From Burkholderiaceae bacterium (GTDB lineage Bacteria > Pseudomonadota > Gammaproteobacteria > Burkholderiales > Burkholderiaceae_D): DNA of 64,000 nucleotides. Each line of letters begins with the position of its first letter. The first letter of the stretch is position 1. The notes beneath the pieces were generated by a model. That model was not told where the DNA came from, did not search any database, and saw nothing but the letters and a program-made list of their open reading frames with translations. Below, in pieces: positions 9,872-17,672 of this stretch. The DNA lies in assembly GCA_030158675.1 (NCBI GenBank), contig JAOASL010000006.1, positions 1 to 64,000 of the forward strand, given 5' to 3'. The translations under genes were made by a program, and so were the position numbers.

Positions 9872-9903
9872 GCGGGGCCGGTCATCCGGCCCCGCTTTGC
9901 TTT
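9872..9903 (+). terminator. Rho-independent terminator after alcohol dehydrogenase
   Basis: Perfect ten-base arms GCGGGGCCGG (9872-9881) and CCGGCCCCGC (9886-9895) with a TCAT loop, followed by TTTGCTTT. It separates the dehydrogenase from the cytochrome c gene, so the latter probably depends on partial read-through or its own promoter. Confidence 0.8.
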
Positions 9904-9969
9904 ATAACGGTGACAGGAAAGCCGCCTGTCAGTAACTGCAAGATGAAACAAACAGCAAGGTAGAAGTCA

Positions 9970-10356
9970 ATGAAACGCTTCAGCAAAACGACCAAGACCC
10001 TCACGATCGCAGCCCTGTCCGCACTGACGCTGGCTGCGTCTATGCCGATCACTGCCACCGCGCAGACGGAGACCGAAGATCGTCCCGTCATCAAGGTCCC
10101 GCGCGCAGGTGGACGCATGGCGTTCGAAAAGTATCTCTGCATTACCTGCCACATGCCCGATGGCCGTGGCGGCCAGAATGAAGGTGGTTATGGCGCAGAC
10201 CTGCGCGTGACCCCGCTGAACGAAGATCAGATCGTTTACACGATCAAGGAAGGTCGTACGGCGAAAGGCATGCCGGCGTTCAAGGGACAGATCGATGACG
10301 AAACTCTGAAGATGCTCGCAGAGTTCATCAAGAACGACCTGGCACTGAAGAAGTAA
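9970..10356 (+). CDS. Periplasmic class I cytochrome c
   Basis: 128-residue exported monoheme cytochrome. A signal peptide covers about residues 1-35 (ending TATAQ), the heme-attachment motif C57-I-T-C60-H61 follows, and a likely axial methionine sits in KGMPAFKG near residue 99. Its position directly after the PQQ alcohol dehydrogenase makes it the probable electron acceptor of that enzyme, equivalent to cytochrome cL or XoxG in methylotrophs, though it is shorter than those. The ATG follows AAGGTAGAAGTCA. Paired terminators follow the gene. Confidence 0.88.
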   Translation: MKRFSKTTKTLTIAALSALTLAASMPITATAQTETEDRPVIKVPRAGGRMAFEKYLCITCHMPDGRGGQNEGGYGADLRVTPLNEDQIVYTIKEGRTAKGMPAFKGQIDDETLKMLAEFIKNDLALKK

Positions 10357-10376
10357 CGGCGGACAGATAAAAAAAT

Positions 10377-10450
10377 ATCGCCTGCTTGAAGGCAGGCGAT
10401 GCAGTAACTGCTGAAGCGGGCGCACGACACAAGTTCGGCGCCCGTTTTTT
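10377..10450 (+). terminator. Two hairpins with terminator after cytochrome c gene
   Basis: First hairpin: ATCGCCTGC (10377-10385) with GCAGGCGAT (10392-10400). Second: CGGGCGC (10417-10423) with GCGCCCG (10438-10444) followed by six T residues. The second is a standard Rho-independent terminator and lies between convergent genes. Confidence 0.75.
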
Positions 10451-10461
10451 ATTGGATCGTC

Positions 10462-10920
10462 TTATTTCTGCGCCTCGGCGAGCTGCTCCGGCGTCATTTT
10501 CTGAGCAATCGACTCCAAGATCTTGTCCATCCTCAGCTGCTTGTAACTGACGCCTGCGCCGATGTCTGCCGCGACCCAGCGATAGGCCTCAACGTAGTTC
10601 TTGTGGGTGCCGAGCGCAGCCTGGATATAGATCTGGCGAACGATGCTCTTGCCGTGCTTGGCGTCGTCATTCGCGACCAGCTCCTTGGCGAGCGTGTATG
10701 CCTCGGAGAGGTCGCCGATCTCGCGGCCGTGGTCATAGGCTTCATGGGCCTTGATGTAGGTCTCGAGATTCTTGTTTTTCTGGTCGCAGATTTCCTGCGT
10801 CTCTTCCATGCAGACGAACGCGTCCTCGGCCAGGGCCGGCGCGCACGCCAGTCCACCGCCCAGAACGGTACTTGTGACCAGCAATGCAGCAGCAATCCGG
10901 TTCCTGTACATCTTCATCAT
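10462..10920 (-). CDS. Exported hypothetical protein
   Basis: 152-residue protein with a clear signal peptide (hydrophobic core about residues 9-26, ending PALAED). The mature part has two cysteines in FVCMEETQEIC and is otherwise alpha-helical and charged, with segments such as EAYTLAKELVAND and NYVEAYRWVAADIGAG that resemble a degenerate Sel1/TPR-type repeat. I do not recognise the family. It is followed on the same strand by nothing but the convergent cytochrome gene, and lies 15 bases after the SnoaL-like gene, so the two probably form an operon facing the alcohol dehydrogenase genes. Confidence 0.7.
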   Translation of the reverse strand: MMKMYRNRIAAALLVTSTVLGGGLACAPALAEDAFVCMEETQEICDQKNKNLETYIKAHEAYDHGREIGDLSEAYTLAKELVANDDAKHGKSIVRQIYIQAALGTHKNYVEAYRWVAADIGAGVSYKQLRMDKILESIAQKMTPEQLAEAQK

Positions 10921-10935
10921 CTCATCCTCTCGTTG

Positions 10936-11418
10936 TCATTTCAGATCGGCCAGCGCTTTTGCCTTGGCCGAATCGTAGTAATACCTGGCCGAGCTGAACT
11001 GGCCGCTCGAGCCGACCTCGTAGATACCGACCAGCTCGACCTTCAGTGAATCGCCGCTGGTGCGGTCGACGCCGTCCCAAGTGATGACGATCGACGCGGA
11101 GCTGCCCTGCACCAGCGTCTTTTTGACGTCGTAAGTCGCCTTGAATGTCTTGAATTCGGACTCGAAATATTTTGCGATGTCCTTGCGGCCGGAGTAGCGG
11201 CCCGTCGGGGTCTCGAAGGTGGCGTTGGACGCAAAATACTTGGCGAAGCTCGCGCTGTCGTTTGCTTCCATCGCAGTGTTGTACTCGGCCATCGCCTGTT
11301 TGACGAGGTGCTCGACCTGCATCTCGACAGAGCCTGCGGCCAATGCCGGGCCGCTGAATGCGGTGGCGAAGACGAAGGCGGTCAGCAGCCGTCGTTTCGA
11401 AGGAATGGGTAATGCCAT
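10936..11418 (-). CDS. Exported SnoaL/NTF2-like protein
   Basis: 160 residues with a signal peptide (to about residue 27, ALAAG) followed by an NTF2-like cone fold of the SnoaL type: an initial helix, MAEYNTAMEANDSASFAKYFASNATFETP, then GRYSGRKDIAKYFESEFKTF, and beta strands to the end. Members of this fold bind small hydrophobic molecules or act as subunits, and activity cannot be inferred. It is first in a likely two-gene minus-strand operon with the hypothetical exported gene. The ATG at 11418 follows an AGGAGATCC ribosome site. Confidence 0.78.
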   Translation of the reverse strand: MALPIPSKRRLLTAFVFATAFSGPALAAGSVEMQVEHLVKQAMAEYNTAMEANDSASFAKYFASNATFETPTGRYSGRKDIAKYFESEFKTFKATYDVKKTLVQGSSASIVITWDGVDRTSGDSLKVELVGIYEVGSSGQFSSARYYYDSAKAKALADLK

Positions 11419-11690
11419 CTGGATCTCCTGAATTGATATCGTCTTCTATAAATCGCAAGCGGTCGTTACTTGACTTGCGCGACGAATCGCGAAGAATGCA
11501 CATCGTGGTGCAATCTTTTGCGCGTCGCGCCCGAACGACCAAGCCTCTCATCATAGCTGCGCACGCACAATGTTGCAGAGCGCCGGTATTTTGAATGATG
11601 AAAGTGGGGTTTTTGCAGTTACAAGCGCCGACGTACCCAAGGCAGCAGGTCACCCGACGCGACCTTCAAGACCAGACAGGAGACACACAT

Positions 11691-12584
11691 ATGGGCAAGC
11701 CAGCGATATGGCTCGAAGCGGCACTTAACGGGCCGTGGTCACGCGAACGACAGCCGGAGATACCCGTGACCGCCGACGAAATCGTCGAGCAGGCGGTCGC
11801 ATGCGCGAACGAAGGCGCATCAATCATTCATTTCCATCCGTATGACCCGGCCACGGGCCGCCAGCGCGACGCGTACGAGATCTATGCGCCCATCATCGAG
11901 CGCATTCGCGCGCAGGTCGACGTGATTTGCTATGGCACGCTGCCGTTCGCCGGCGATGTCGATTCGCTCGAACCGATGACCGCCGCGCAGCGCTTCTCCG
12001 CCGTCGACCGACTGGCTTCCAGTGGTCTGCTCGAATGGTCAGTGGTGGACCCGGGTTCGACCAACATCAGTACCTTTGCCGACCTGCCGTCCGGTCGCGA
12101 GGGCTTCGTCTACACCAATCCGGATTCGCATATTCGCCATGGTCTCGGGCTATGCCGACAGCATGGGCTGGTGCCGTCATATGCGATCTATGAGCCGGGT
12201 TTCATGCGCCTGGGCGCCGCGCTCAAGCGCTGCTACCCGGGCGTGCTGCAGCCGGTGTACCGGCTGATGTTCTCCGACACACTGTCCTTCGGTTTTCCGC
12301 CGAAGCCTTGGGCGATCGATGCCTATCTCGAACTGCTGGCCGAAGCAGATCCGGAGGCGCCGTGGATGGTCGCCGGACTGGGCGCGCAGGTGGCGGAATT
12401 GATTGACGAGATCGTGTATCGCGGCGGCCACGTGCGCGTCGGCCTTGAGGATGTGCCGATGGGCCACCGGATCGGCAACCTCGCGCAGGTACGCGATGCG
12501 CGCCGTCGCATCGAGGCTGCCGGTGCCCGCACCGCAACAGCAGCCGAGGTGCGTGAGCGCCTGAAGCTGCCGAAAGCGGCGTAA
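11691..12584 (+). CDS. BKACE-family (DUF849) beta-keto acid cleavage enzyme
   Basis: 297-residue TIM-barrel enzyme of the 3-keto-5-aminohexanoate cleavage (Kce/BKACE) family, which splits a beta-keto acid with acetyl-CoA into an acetoacetyl product and a new CoA thioester. The zinc-binding HxH motif is visible in SIIHFHPYDPATG near residue 46. The C-terminal GLEDVPMG and strand pattern VRVGLED agree with the family. The ATG at 11691 follows CAGGAGACACACAT; the longer open frame to 11595 lacks this site. The family handles many different beta-keto acids, and I cannot name the substrate. It precedes the amide operon but has its own 370-base downstream gap. Confidence 0.88.
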   Translation: MGKPAIWLEAALNGPWSRERQPEIPVTADEIVEQAVACANEGASIIHFHPYDPATGRQRDAYEIYAPIIERIRAQVDVICYGTLPFAGDVDSLEPMTAAQRFSAVDRLASSGLLEWSVVDPGSTNISTFADLPSGREGFVYTNPDSHIRHGLGLCRQHGLVPSYAIYEPGFMRLGAALKRCYPGVLQPVYRLMFSDTLSFGFPPKPWAIDAYLELLAEADPEAPWMVAGLGAQVAELIDEIVYRGGHVRVGLEDVPMGHRIGNLAQVRDARRRIEAAGARTATAAEVRERLKLPKAA

Positions 12585-12696
12585 ACGCGGACGGTATGGG
12601 GTCGCCCGCTGCTGCTGCGTCGCCGCACGCTAAGTCAGGAAAACAGATCGTTCAAAAGATAATTTCGATCTAATGAAAAAAACTTATTTCAGGATA

Positions 12697-12726
12697 TTGA
12701 CAAGACAAATTTTGAGGGCGTAATCT
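12697..12726 (+). promoter_or_regulatory. Sigma-70 promoter of the amide-operon leader
   Basis: Perfect TTGACA (12697-12702) and TAATCT (12721-12726) with an 18-base spacer, which predicts a transcript start near 12733. The transcript would run straight into the leader hairpins and terminator before the binding-protein gene. Confidence 0.6.
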
Positions 12727-12731
12727 ACGCC

Positions 12732-12791
12732 GGTCCTGAGCAGTTAAGGACCACAATCCGGAACGCTCCAGCCAACATTGCCTGGAGCGTT
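12732..12791 (+). promoter_or_regulatory. Tandem leader stem-loops upstream of the attenuator
   Basis: Stem 1: GGTCCT (12732-12737) with AGGACC (12747-12752) and a nine-base loop. Stem 2: AACGCTCCAG (12762-12771) with CTGGAGCGTT (12782-12791) and a ten-base loop. ANTAR antiterminators such as AmiR bind paired stem-loops in leaders. The canonical hexaloop with A at position 1 and G at position 4 is not obvious in either loop, so AmiR binding is an inference from context. Confidence 0.5.
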
Positions 12792-12798
12792 TAATGGC

Positions 12799-12840
12799 AA
12801 AAAAGCCCCAAACGAGCGTCGCTCGTTTGGGGCTTTTTTT
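12799..12840 (+). terminator. Very strong terminator in the operon leader (candidate attenuator)
   Basis: Nineteen-base perfect arms (12799-12817 and 12821-12839) with a three-base GTC loop and seven T residues. The A and T tails pair, so it can act on both strands. It lies after the promoter at 12697-12726 and before the first gene at 12955, which is the layout of an attenuator relieved by an antiterminator. Confidence 0.75.
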
Positions 12841-12954
12841 ATTCGTCGTTTTCGCACGTCAGCGCACAGCCCGTGGCTGCGGAAGGCCGATGCGTTTGTG
12901 ATGGCTGTATCAGGAAGTCTGTTGAATTATCAAAACAAACCAGGAGACACAGGC

Positions 12955-14139
12955 ATGACTAAATTCAATCGTCGCGACTTTTTGCAGGCAGGTGGTTCAC
13001 TACTCGCCGTCAGCGCCATTCCCGGCCTGCTTCCGCAGGCTGCATGGGCGGCTGACTCCGTCAAGCTCGGCCTGCTGCATTCGCTGACTGGCACCATCGC
13101 TCTGGCAGAAGCCTCGCTGGTCGATGCGGAAAAGCTCGCTATCGAGGAGATCAATGCCGCCGGCGGCGTGATGGGCAAGAAGATCGAAGCCGTGATCGAG
13201 GATGGCGCTTCCGACTGGCCGACTTTCGCGGAAAAGACCAAGAAACTGCTGCAGCGTGACAAGGTCGCGGCCATCGTCGGCTGCTACACCTCGGCGTCGC
13301 GCAAGGCGGTGCTGCCGGTGCTGAACCAGAACAAGGGCCTGCTGTACTACCCGACCTACTACGAGGGCCAGGAGGAAGACAAGCAAGTCCTGTATCCGTC
13401 GCAGGAAGCAACGCAGTCGGTGATTGCGGCGATCGAATGGATGGCCAAGCAGCAGGGCAAGACCTTCTTCCTGGTCGGCTCCGATTACATCTATCCGCGC
13501 ACCTGCAACAAGATCGCCAAGCCGACCATCACGAAGGCCGGCGGCAAGACGGTGGGCGAAGAATATGTGCCGCTCGGTCACACCGAATTTTCGTCGATCA
13601 TCAACAAGATCAAGGCCGCCAAGCCGGACTGGATCTATTCGACCGTGGTCGGCGGCTCGAACGTGGCGTTCTACAAGCAGCTGAAGGCGGCGGGCCTGGG
13701 CGGCGACAAGCAGAAGCTGCTGTCGACCGTGGTGTCGGAAAACGAGATCGATGGTATCGGCAAGGAAAACGCCGTCGGCTACTTCGCCTGCATGGGCTAC
13801 TTCCAGAGCATCAAGAGCGCGCGCAACGAGAAATTCGTCAAGGCGATCAAGGCCAAGTATGGCCAGGATCGCGTGGTCGGCGACCCGATGCAGGTGGCCT
13901 ACAACAGCGTCTACCTGTGGAAACTGGCCGTCGAGAAGGCGAAGTCGTTCGATGTCGACAAGGTCATCGCCGCCTCGTCAGGCCTGGAGCTGGATGCGCC
14001 CGAAGGGATGATCAAGTTCCACGCGACCAACCACCACGTGGCCAAGCGTGTCCGCATCGGCCGCGCGCGTGCCGACGGCCAGTTCGACATCGTCCATGAA
14101 ACGGGCGTGATCGAGCCGAACCCGTTCCCGAAGCTGTAA
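12955..14139 (+). CDS. urtA: Urea/short-chain amide ABC transporter, substrate-binding protein (UrtA type)
   Basis: 394-residue exported solute-binding protein. The N-terminus MTKFNRRDFLQAGG followed by a hydrophobic stretch and AAWAADS is a twin-arginine signal. The mature domain has the family-5 binding-protein fold: VKLGLLHSLTG at the start, EEINAAGGVMGK, the CYTSASRKAVLPV segment and LVGSDYIYPR, all typical of UrtA and FmdD-like amide/urea binders. It is a clear paralogue of the cytoplasmic sensor AmiC eight genes downstream. The ATG at 12955 follows AGGAGACACAGGC. It is the first gene of the operon, behind the leader terminator. Urea and short amides are the expected ligands, but these cannot be told apart by eye. 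Confidence 0.88.
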   Translation: MTKFNRRDFLQAGGSLLAVSAIPGLLPQAAWAADSVKLGLLHSLTGTIALAEASLVDAEKLAIEEINAAGGVMGKKIEAVIEDGASDWPTFAEKTKKLLQRDKVAAIVGCYTSASRKAVLPVLNQNKGLLYYPTYYEGQEEDKQVLYPSQEATQSVIAAIEWMAKQQGKTFFLVGSDYIYPRTCNKIAKPTITKAGGKTVGEEYVPLGHTEFSSIINKIKAAKPDWIYSTVVGGSNVAFYKQLKAAGLGGDKQKLLSTVVSENEIDGIGKENAVGYFACMGYFQSIKSARNEKFVKAIKAKYGQDRVVGDPMQVAYNSVYLWKLAVEKAKSFDVDKVIAASSGLELDAPEGMIKFHATNHHVAKRVRIGRARADGQFDIVHETGVIEPNPFPKL

Positions 14140-14164
14140 ACCTCACCGCAATTCGTGTGAGCAG

Positions 14165-14192
14165 GGCCACCCGCGCCGCGAGCGCGGGTGGC
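14165..14192 (+). repeat. Strong intercistronic hairpin
   Basis: A long GC-rich inverted repeat built from GCCACCCGCG and its complement with a short loop, between the binding-protein and first permease genes. No T run follows, so it is not a terminator. It probably protects the abundant upstream mRNA from exonucleases. Confidence 0.55.
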
Positions 14193-14221
14193 CTGTCGGG
14201 GCAATCTCTGTGGAGCGGGTC

Positions 14222-15124
14222 ATGTCATTCGATATTCTTGTGATGCAGCTCTTCAACGGGCTGTCATTGTTCACGATCCTGGTGCTGATGGCGCTCGGGC
14301 TGGCCATCGTGTTCGGCCTGATGGGCGTGATCAACATGGCGCACGGGGAACTGATGACGCTGGGCGCCTATGCGACCTATATGACGGCGAGCTTCTTTTC
14401 CCATTACCTGCCGTCGCTGATGGATTTTTATCTGATCCCGGCAATCATCGTCGCGTTCGCCGTGACCTATGTGTTCGGTTATGCGCTGGAGCGCGGTTTT
14501 GTGCGCTGGTTCTACAAGCGTCCGCTCGACACCTTGCTGGCGACCTGGGGGCTGTCGCTGATCTTGCAGCAAGCCTACCGCTCGATTTTCGGCGCACAGG
14601 AGGTTTCGGTGCCGATGGTGACCTGGCTGACAGGCGCGTGGGAAGCCACCAGCGAGATCCAGATTCCCCTGAACCGCATCTTCATCATCGGCCTGACCAT
14701 CCTGGTGGCGATCGGTGTCTACGTGCTGCTGTACCGCACGCGTGCCGGACTGCGCGCCCGCGCCGTGACGCAGAACCGCGCCATGAGTTCGGCCGTCGGC
14801 ATCAACACCGACAAGGTCGATGCGAGCACCTTCGCACTCGGCTCCGGGCTGGCCGGCATCGCCGGCTCCGTATTCACGATGATCGGCTCGACCAATCCCG
14901 GCACCGGCCAAGCCTACATCATCGACTCTTTCATCACGGTCGTCTTCGGCGGTGTCGCCAGCCTGGCCGGCACAGCCGCCTCCGGCTTCATCATCGCGCA
15001 GACCCAGACCACGCTCGAATTCCTGATGAGCGGTTCGATGGCCAAGGTGTCGATGCTGCTGTTCGTCATCGTGGTCCTGTACTTCCGTCCGAACGGACTC
15101 TTTTCGTCGAAAGTGCGCAGCTGA
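14222..15124 (+). CDS. urtB: Urea/amide ABC transporter permease (UrtB type)
   Basis: 300-residue inner-membrane permease of the LivH/UrtB class with about eight hydrophobic segments. Family motifs include GLAIVFGLMGVINMAHGELMTLGAY near the N-terminus and GLRARAVTQNRAMSSAVGI in the cytoplasmic loop that contacts the ATPase. The ATG at 14222 is preferred over an upstream GTG at 14210 because GGAGCGGG lies at the right distance before it. It ends one base before the next permease, which indicates translational coupling. Confidence 0.9.
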   Translation: MSFDILVMQLFNGLSLFTILVLMALGLAIVFGLMGVINMAHGELMTLGAYATYMTASFFSHYLPSLMDFYLIPAIIVAFAVTYVFGYALERGFVRWFYKRPLDTLLATWGLSLILQQAYRSIFGAQEVSVPMVTWLTGAWEATSEIQIPLNRIFIIGLTILVAIGVYVLLYRTRAGLRARAVTQNRAMSSAVGINTDKVDASTFALGSGLAGIAGSVFTMIGSTNPGTGQAYIIDSFITVVFGGVASLAGTAASGFIIAQTQTTLEFLMSGSMAKVSMLLFVIVVLYFRPNGLFSSKVRS

Positions 15125-15125
15125 C

Positions 15126-16163
15126 ATGAATGCCTTCAAGATCACTCCCGAGCTTGCCGCGCATCTGGCGATGGCCCTGCTCCTGCTGTTCGTTCTGCCT
15201 GCAGTGCTCGATCCCTTCTGGATGAGCAACGCCGGCAAGTATTTGTCGTTCGCCTTCGTCGCCATCGGCCTCGTGCTGGCCTGGGGCCATTGCGGCATCC
15301 TGTCCCTTGGCCAGGGCATCTTCTTCGGCATCGGTGGTTATGCGATGGCGATGTTCCTGAAGCTGGAAGCGTCTGCGCCCAATCTGCCCGACTTCATGGA
15401 ATGGAGCAGCGTCGAGGTGCTGCCGCTGTGGTGGGAGCCGTCGCGATACTTCACGTTCACGCTGATGGAAATTTTCCTGCTGCCGATCGTGGTCGCTTTT
15501 CCGTTCGCTTACGCGATCTTCCGCAAGCGCGTCTCGGGCGTTTATTTTGCGATCGTCAGCATTGCACTGGCGATGACGATGACGGTGCTCATCATCGGTC
15601 AGCAGGGCGACACCGGCGGCGCCAACGGCATCACCGACTTCAAAACTCTGCTCGGCATGGACATCATTTCCGAGGAGGCGCGGCGCCGCATCTACTACCT
15701 GGAATCGGGCCTGGTGATTGTGGTCGCGATCCTGGCAGCGCTATTACTGCACACGCGCTTCGGCAAGATCCTGATCGCCATCCGCGACCGCGAGGACCGC
15801 GTGCGCTTCTCCGGGTATGACACAGCGATGGTGAAGGCCTTCGTGTTCACGGTGGCTGCGGTACTGTCGTCGATGGGCGGCGCGATGTACACGCTGCAGG
15901 TCGGACTGATGAGCCCGACCCTGGTCGGATCGGTCGCGTCGGTGGAGATGGTGATCTTTGCAGCGATGGGCGGACGGCTGTCGGTGACGGGCGCCATCCT
16001 CGGTGCGCTGGCGGTGGGCTTCATGAAGTCCTGGTTCTCCGAGCAATTTCCGCAGACCTGGCTGTTCCTGCTCGGCCTGATGTTCATCGTCGCCGTCGGT
16101 TTGCTGCCCAACGGCCTGGCCGGCGGACTGCATCGAATCTTTTCGCGCAAGGAGCCAGCATGA
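15126..16163 (+). CDS. urtC: Urea/amide ABC transporter permease (UrtC type)
   Basis: 345-residue inner-membrane permease of the LivM/UrtC class. It has the typical AWGHCGILSLGQGIFFGIGGYAM segment, several further transmembrane stretches and the conserved IRDREDRVRFSGYD cytoplasmic loop. It is the partner of UrtB in the heterodimeric channel. The start follows the urtB stop by one base, and the stop overlaps the start of the next gene (ATGA), so the four transport genes are tightly coupled. Confidence 0.9.
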   Translation: MNAFKITPELAAHLAMALLLLFVLPAVLDPFWMSNAGKYLSFAFVAIGLVLAWGHCGILSLGQGIFFGIGGYAMAMFLKLEASAPNLPDFMEWSSVEVLPLWWEPSRYFTFTLMEIFLLPIVVAFPFAYAIFRKRVSGVYFAIVSIALAMTMTVLIIGQQGDTGGANGITDFKTLLGMDIISEEARRRIYYLESGLVIVVAILAALLLHTRFGKILIAIRDREDRVRFSGYDTAMVKAFVFTVAAVLSSMGGAMYTLQVGLMSPTLVGSVASVEMVIFAAMGGRLSVTGAILGALAVGFMKSWFSEQFPQTWLFLLGLMFIVAVGLLPNGLAGGLHRIFSRKEPA

Positions 16164-16948
16164 ACGCCGTGCCAAGCCAGGCGCTGCGGGACCTCGACTC
16201 CGAAGCGATCGGCCAGCGCCCTGTACTGACTATCGAGGATCTGACGGTCTCCTTCGACGGCTTCAAGGCGGTTGACGGCCTGTCGATGAGCATCAGCGAG
16301 CGCGAACTGCGCGTGGTGATCGGGCCCAACGGCGCCGGCAAGACCACGTTGCTGGACATGATCTGCGGAAAAACCAGGCCGACCTCGGGCAGCATTCGCT
16401 TCCGCGATATTGAGCTGACTGCGATGCAGGAATATGAAATCGTGCGCGCCGGCGTCGGCCGCAAGTTCCAGAATCCGTCGATCTACGAAGACCTGACGGT
16501 TGCGCAGAACCTTGAGATCTCGATCCCGGAGTCGCATGGCGTATGGGCATCGATTCTGTTTCGTCGCACGCCGTCCGTCAGGGCCCGCATCGAAGAAATC
16601 GCCGAGCAGGTCCATCTGAAGAATCACCTGCAGCGCAAGTCCGGACTGCTGTCGCACGGACAGAAGCAATGGCTTGAGATCGGCATGCTCTTGATGCAAG
16701 AGCCGGAGTTGCTGCTGCTGGATGAGCCGGTCGCCGGCATGTCGCCGCGTGAGCGCGAACAGACCGCCGAGCTGCTGCGCACGATCTCGCTCGGCAAGTC
16801 GCTCGTCGTGATCGAGCATGACATGGAATTCGTCAAGTCGATCGCCAGCAAGGTGACCGTGCTGCACCAGGGCCGGCTGCTGTCGGAAGGTCGCATCGAG
16901 CAGGTGCAGGCGGACCCGCGCGTAATCGACGTCTATCTCGGACACTGA
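16160..16948 (+). CDS. urtD: Urea/amide ABC transporter ATP-binding protein (UrtD type)
   Basis: 262-residue ATPase. It shows Walker A GPNGAGKT, the signature LLSHGQKQWLEIGM (the variant SHGQ common in UrtD) and Walker B ELLLLDEPVAGM, followed by the switch histidine in VVIEHDMEF. The 25-residue extension before the ATPase core is longer than in LivG. The ATG overlaps the urtC stop. It acts at the cytoplasmic face with UrtE to power uptake. Confidence 0.92.
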   Translation: MNAVPSQALRDLDSEAIGQRPVLTIEDLTVSFDGFKAVDGLSMSISERELRVVIGPNGAGKTTLLDMICGKTRPTSGSIRFRDIELTAMQEYEIVRAGVGRKFQNPSIYEDLTVAQNLEISIPESHGVWASILFRRTPSVRARIEEIAEQVHLKNHLQRKSGLLSHGQKQWLEIGMLLMQEPELLLLDEPVAGMSPREREQTAELLRTISLGKSLVVIEHDMEFVKSIASKVTVLHQGRLLSEGRIEQVQADPRVIDVYLGH

Positions 16949-16955
16949 GGACAAG

Positions 16956-17645
16956 ATGCTGAAAGTCTCGAATCTCAACGTGAGCTACGGTGACAGTCGC
17001 GTGATCCATGACGCTTCCTTTACGGTGGAGGACAACGCGGCAGTCGCCCTCGTCGGCCGCAACGGCATGGGCAAAAGCACGCTGTTGAAATCGCTGATCG
17101 GGATGATTCCCGTGGCGTCCGGATCGATACAGCTCGATGGTGTCGAATTGTCGAAGCTGCCGAGCTTTAAGCGCGTGCAGGCCGGCATGGCTTATGTGCC
17201 CCAAGGCCGGATGATTTTTCCGCTGCTGTCAGTCGAGGAAAACATTCTGTCGGGACTGGAAACCGGCCGCTACGGCGACATTCCTGAATTCATCTACGAC
17301 TTTTTCCCGGTGCTGCGCGAGATGGCCGGGCGCAAGGCAGGCAACTTGTCCGGCGGTCAGCAGCAGCAACTCGCCATCGCACGCGCACTGGTGTCGCGCC
17401 CCAGCGTGCTGGTGCTCGACGAGCCGACCGAAGGCATACAGCCTTCCATCATCAAGGAAATTGCGCAGTCGCTGAACCGACTGCGTAAAGAGCTCGGGAT
17501 CGCGGTGCTGGTTTCCGAGCAGGTGTTGTCGTTTGCGCTGGAAGTGGCTGACGAGATCCTCGTGCTGGACCTCGGCCGGATCGTCCGTTCGGCCAGCAAG
17601 AGCGCAGTCGACATCGACGAGGTTCGTTCGTACCTGACCGTCTAG
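16956..17645 (+). CDS. urtE: Urea/amide ABC transporter ATP-binding protein (UrtE type)
   Basis: 229-residue ATPase, second of the pair. It shows Walker A GRNGMGKST, Q-loop YVPQGRMIFPLLSVEENI, signature NLSGGQQQQLAIARAL and Walker B VLVLDEPTEGIQPSI, which is the classical UrtE/LivF form. It begins seven bases after urtD. The gene completes a five-component ABC importer that sits between the leader and the amidase gene, in the place where better-known amidase operons have only a small membrane channel (AmiS). Confidence 0.92.
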   Translation: MLKVSNLNVSYGDSRVIHDASFTVEDNAAVALVGRNGMGKSTLLKSLIGMIPVASGSIQLDGVELSKLPSFKRVQAGMAYVPQGRMIFPLLSVEENILSGLETGRYGDIPEFIYDFFPVLREMAGRKAGNLSGGQQQQLAIARALVSRPSVLVLDEPTEGIQPSIIKEIAQSLNRLRKELGIAVLVSEQVLSFALEVADEILVLDLGRIVRSASKSAVDIDEVRSYLTV

Positions 17646-17672
17646 GCAGGAATTTTTTTCTGGAGGAGCAAC

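Larger units (their letters stand above)
12585..12954. other. 370-base regulatory region before the amide operon
   Basis: No coding gene is supported. It contains a good sigma-70 promoter, two stem-loops and a 19-bp perfect terminator stem, listed separately. Together they look like a transcription-attenuation leader of about 110 bases. A further 115 bases lie between the terminator and the first gene of the operon. Confidence 0.6.

Noticed and set aside
7900-9951. 683-codon open frame on the minus strand opposite the alcohol dehydrogenase
   Set aside because: It is antisense to a clear gene, has no recognisable domain, and is rich in Arg and Ala as expected of a shadow frame in GC-rich DNA.
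12732-12791. Canonical ANTAR double-hexaloop motif
   Set aside because: Stem-loops exist, but neither loop is a clean six-base loop with A at position 1 and G at position 4, so only a possible divergent site is claimed.
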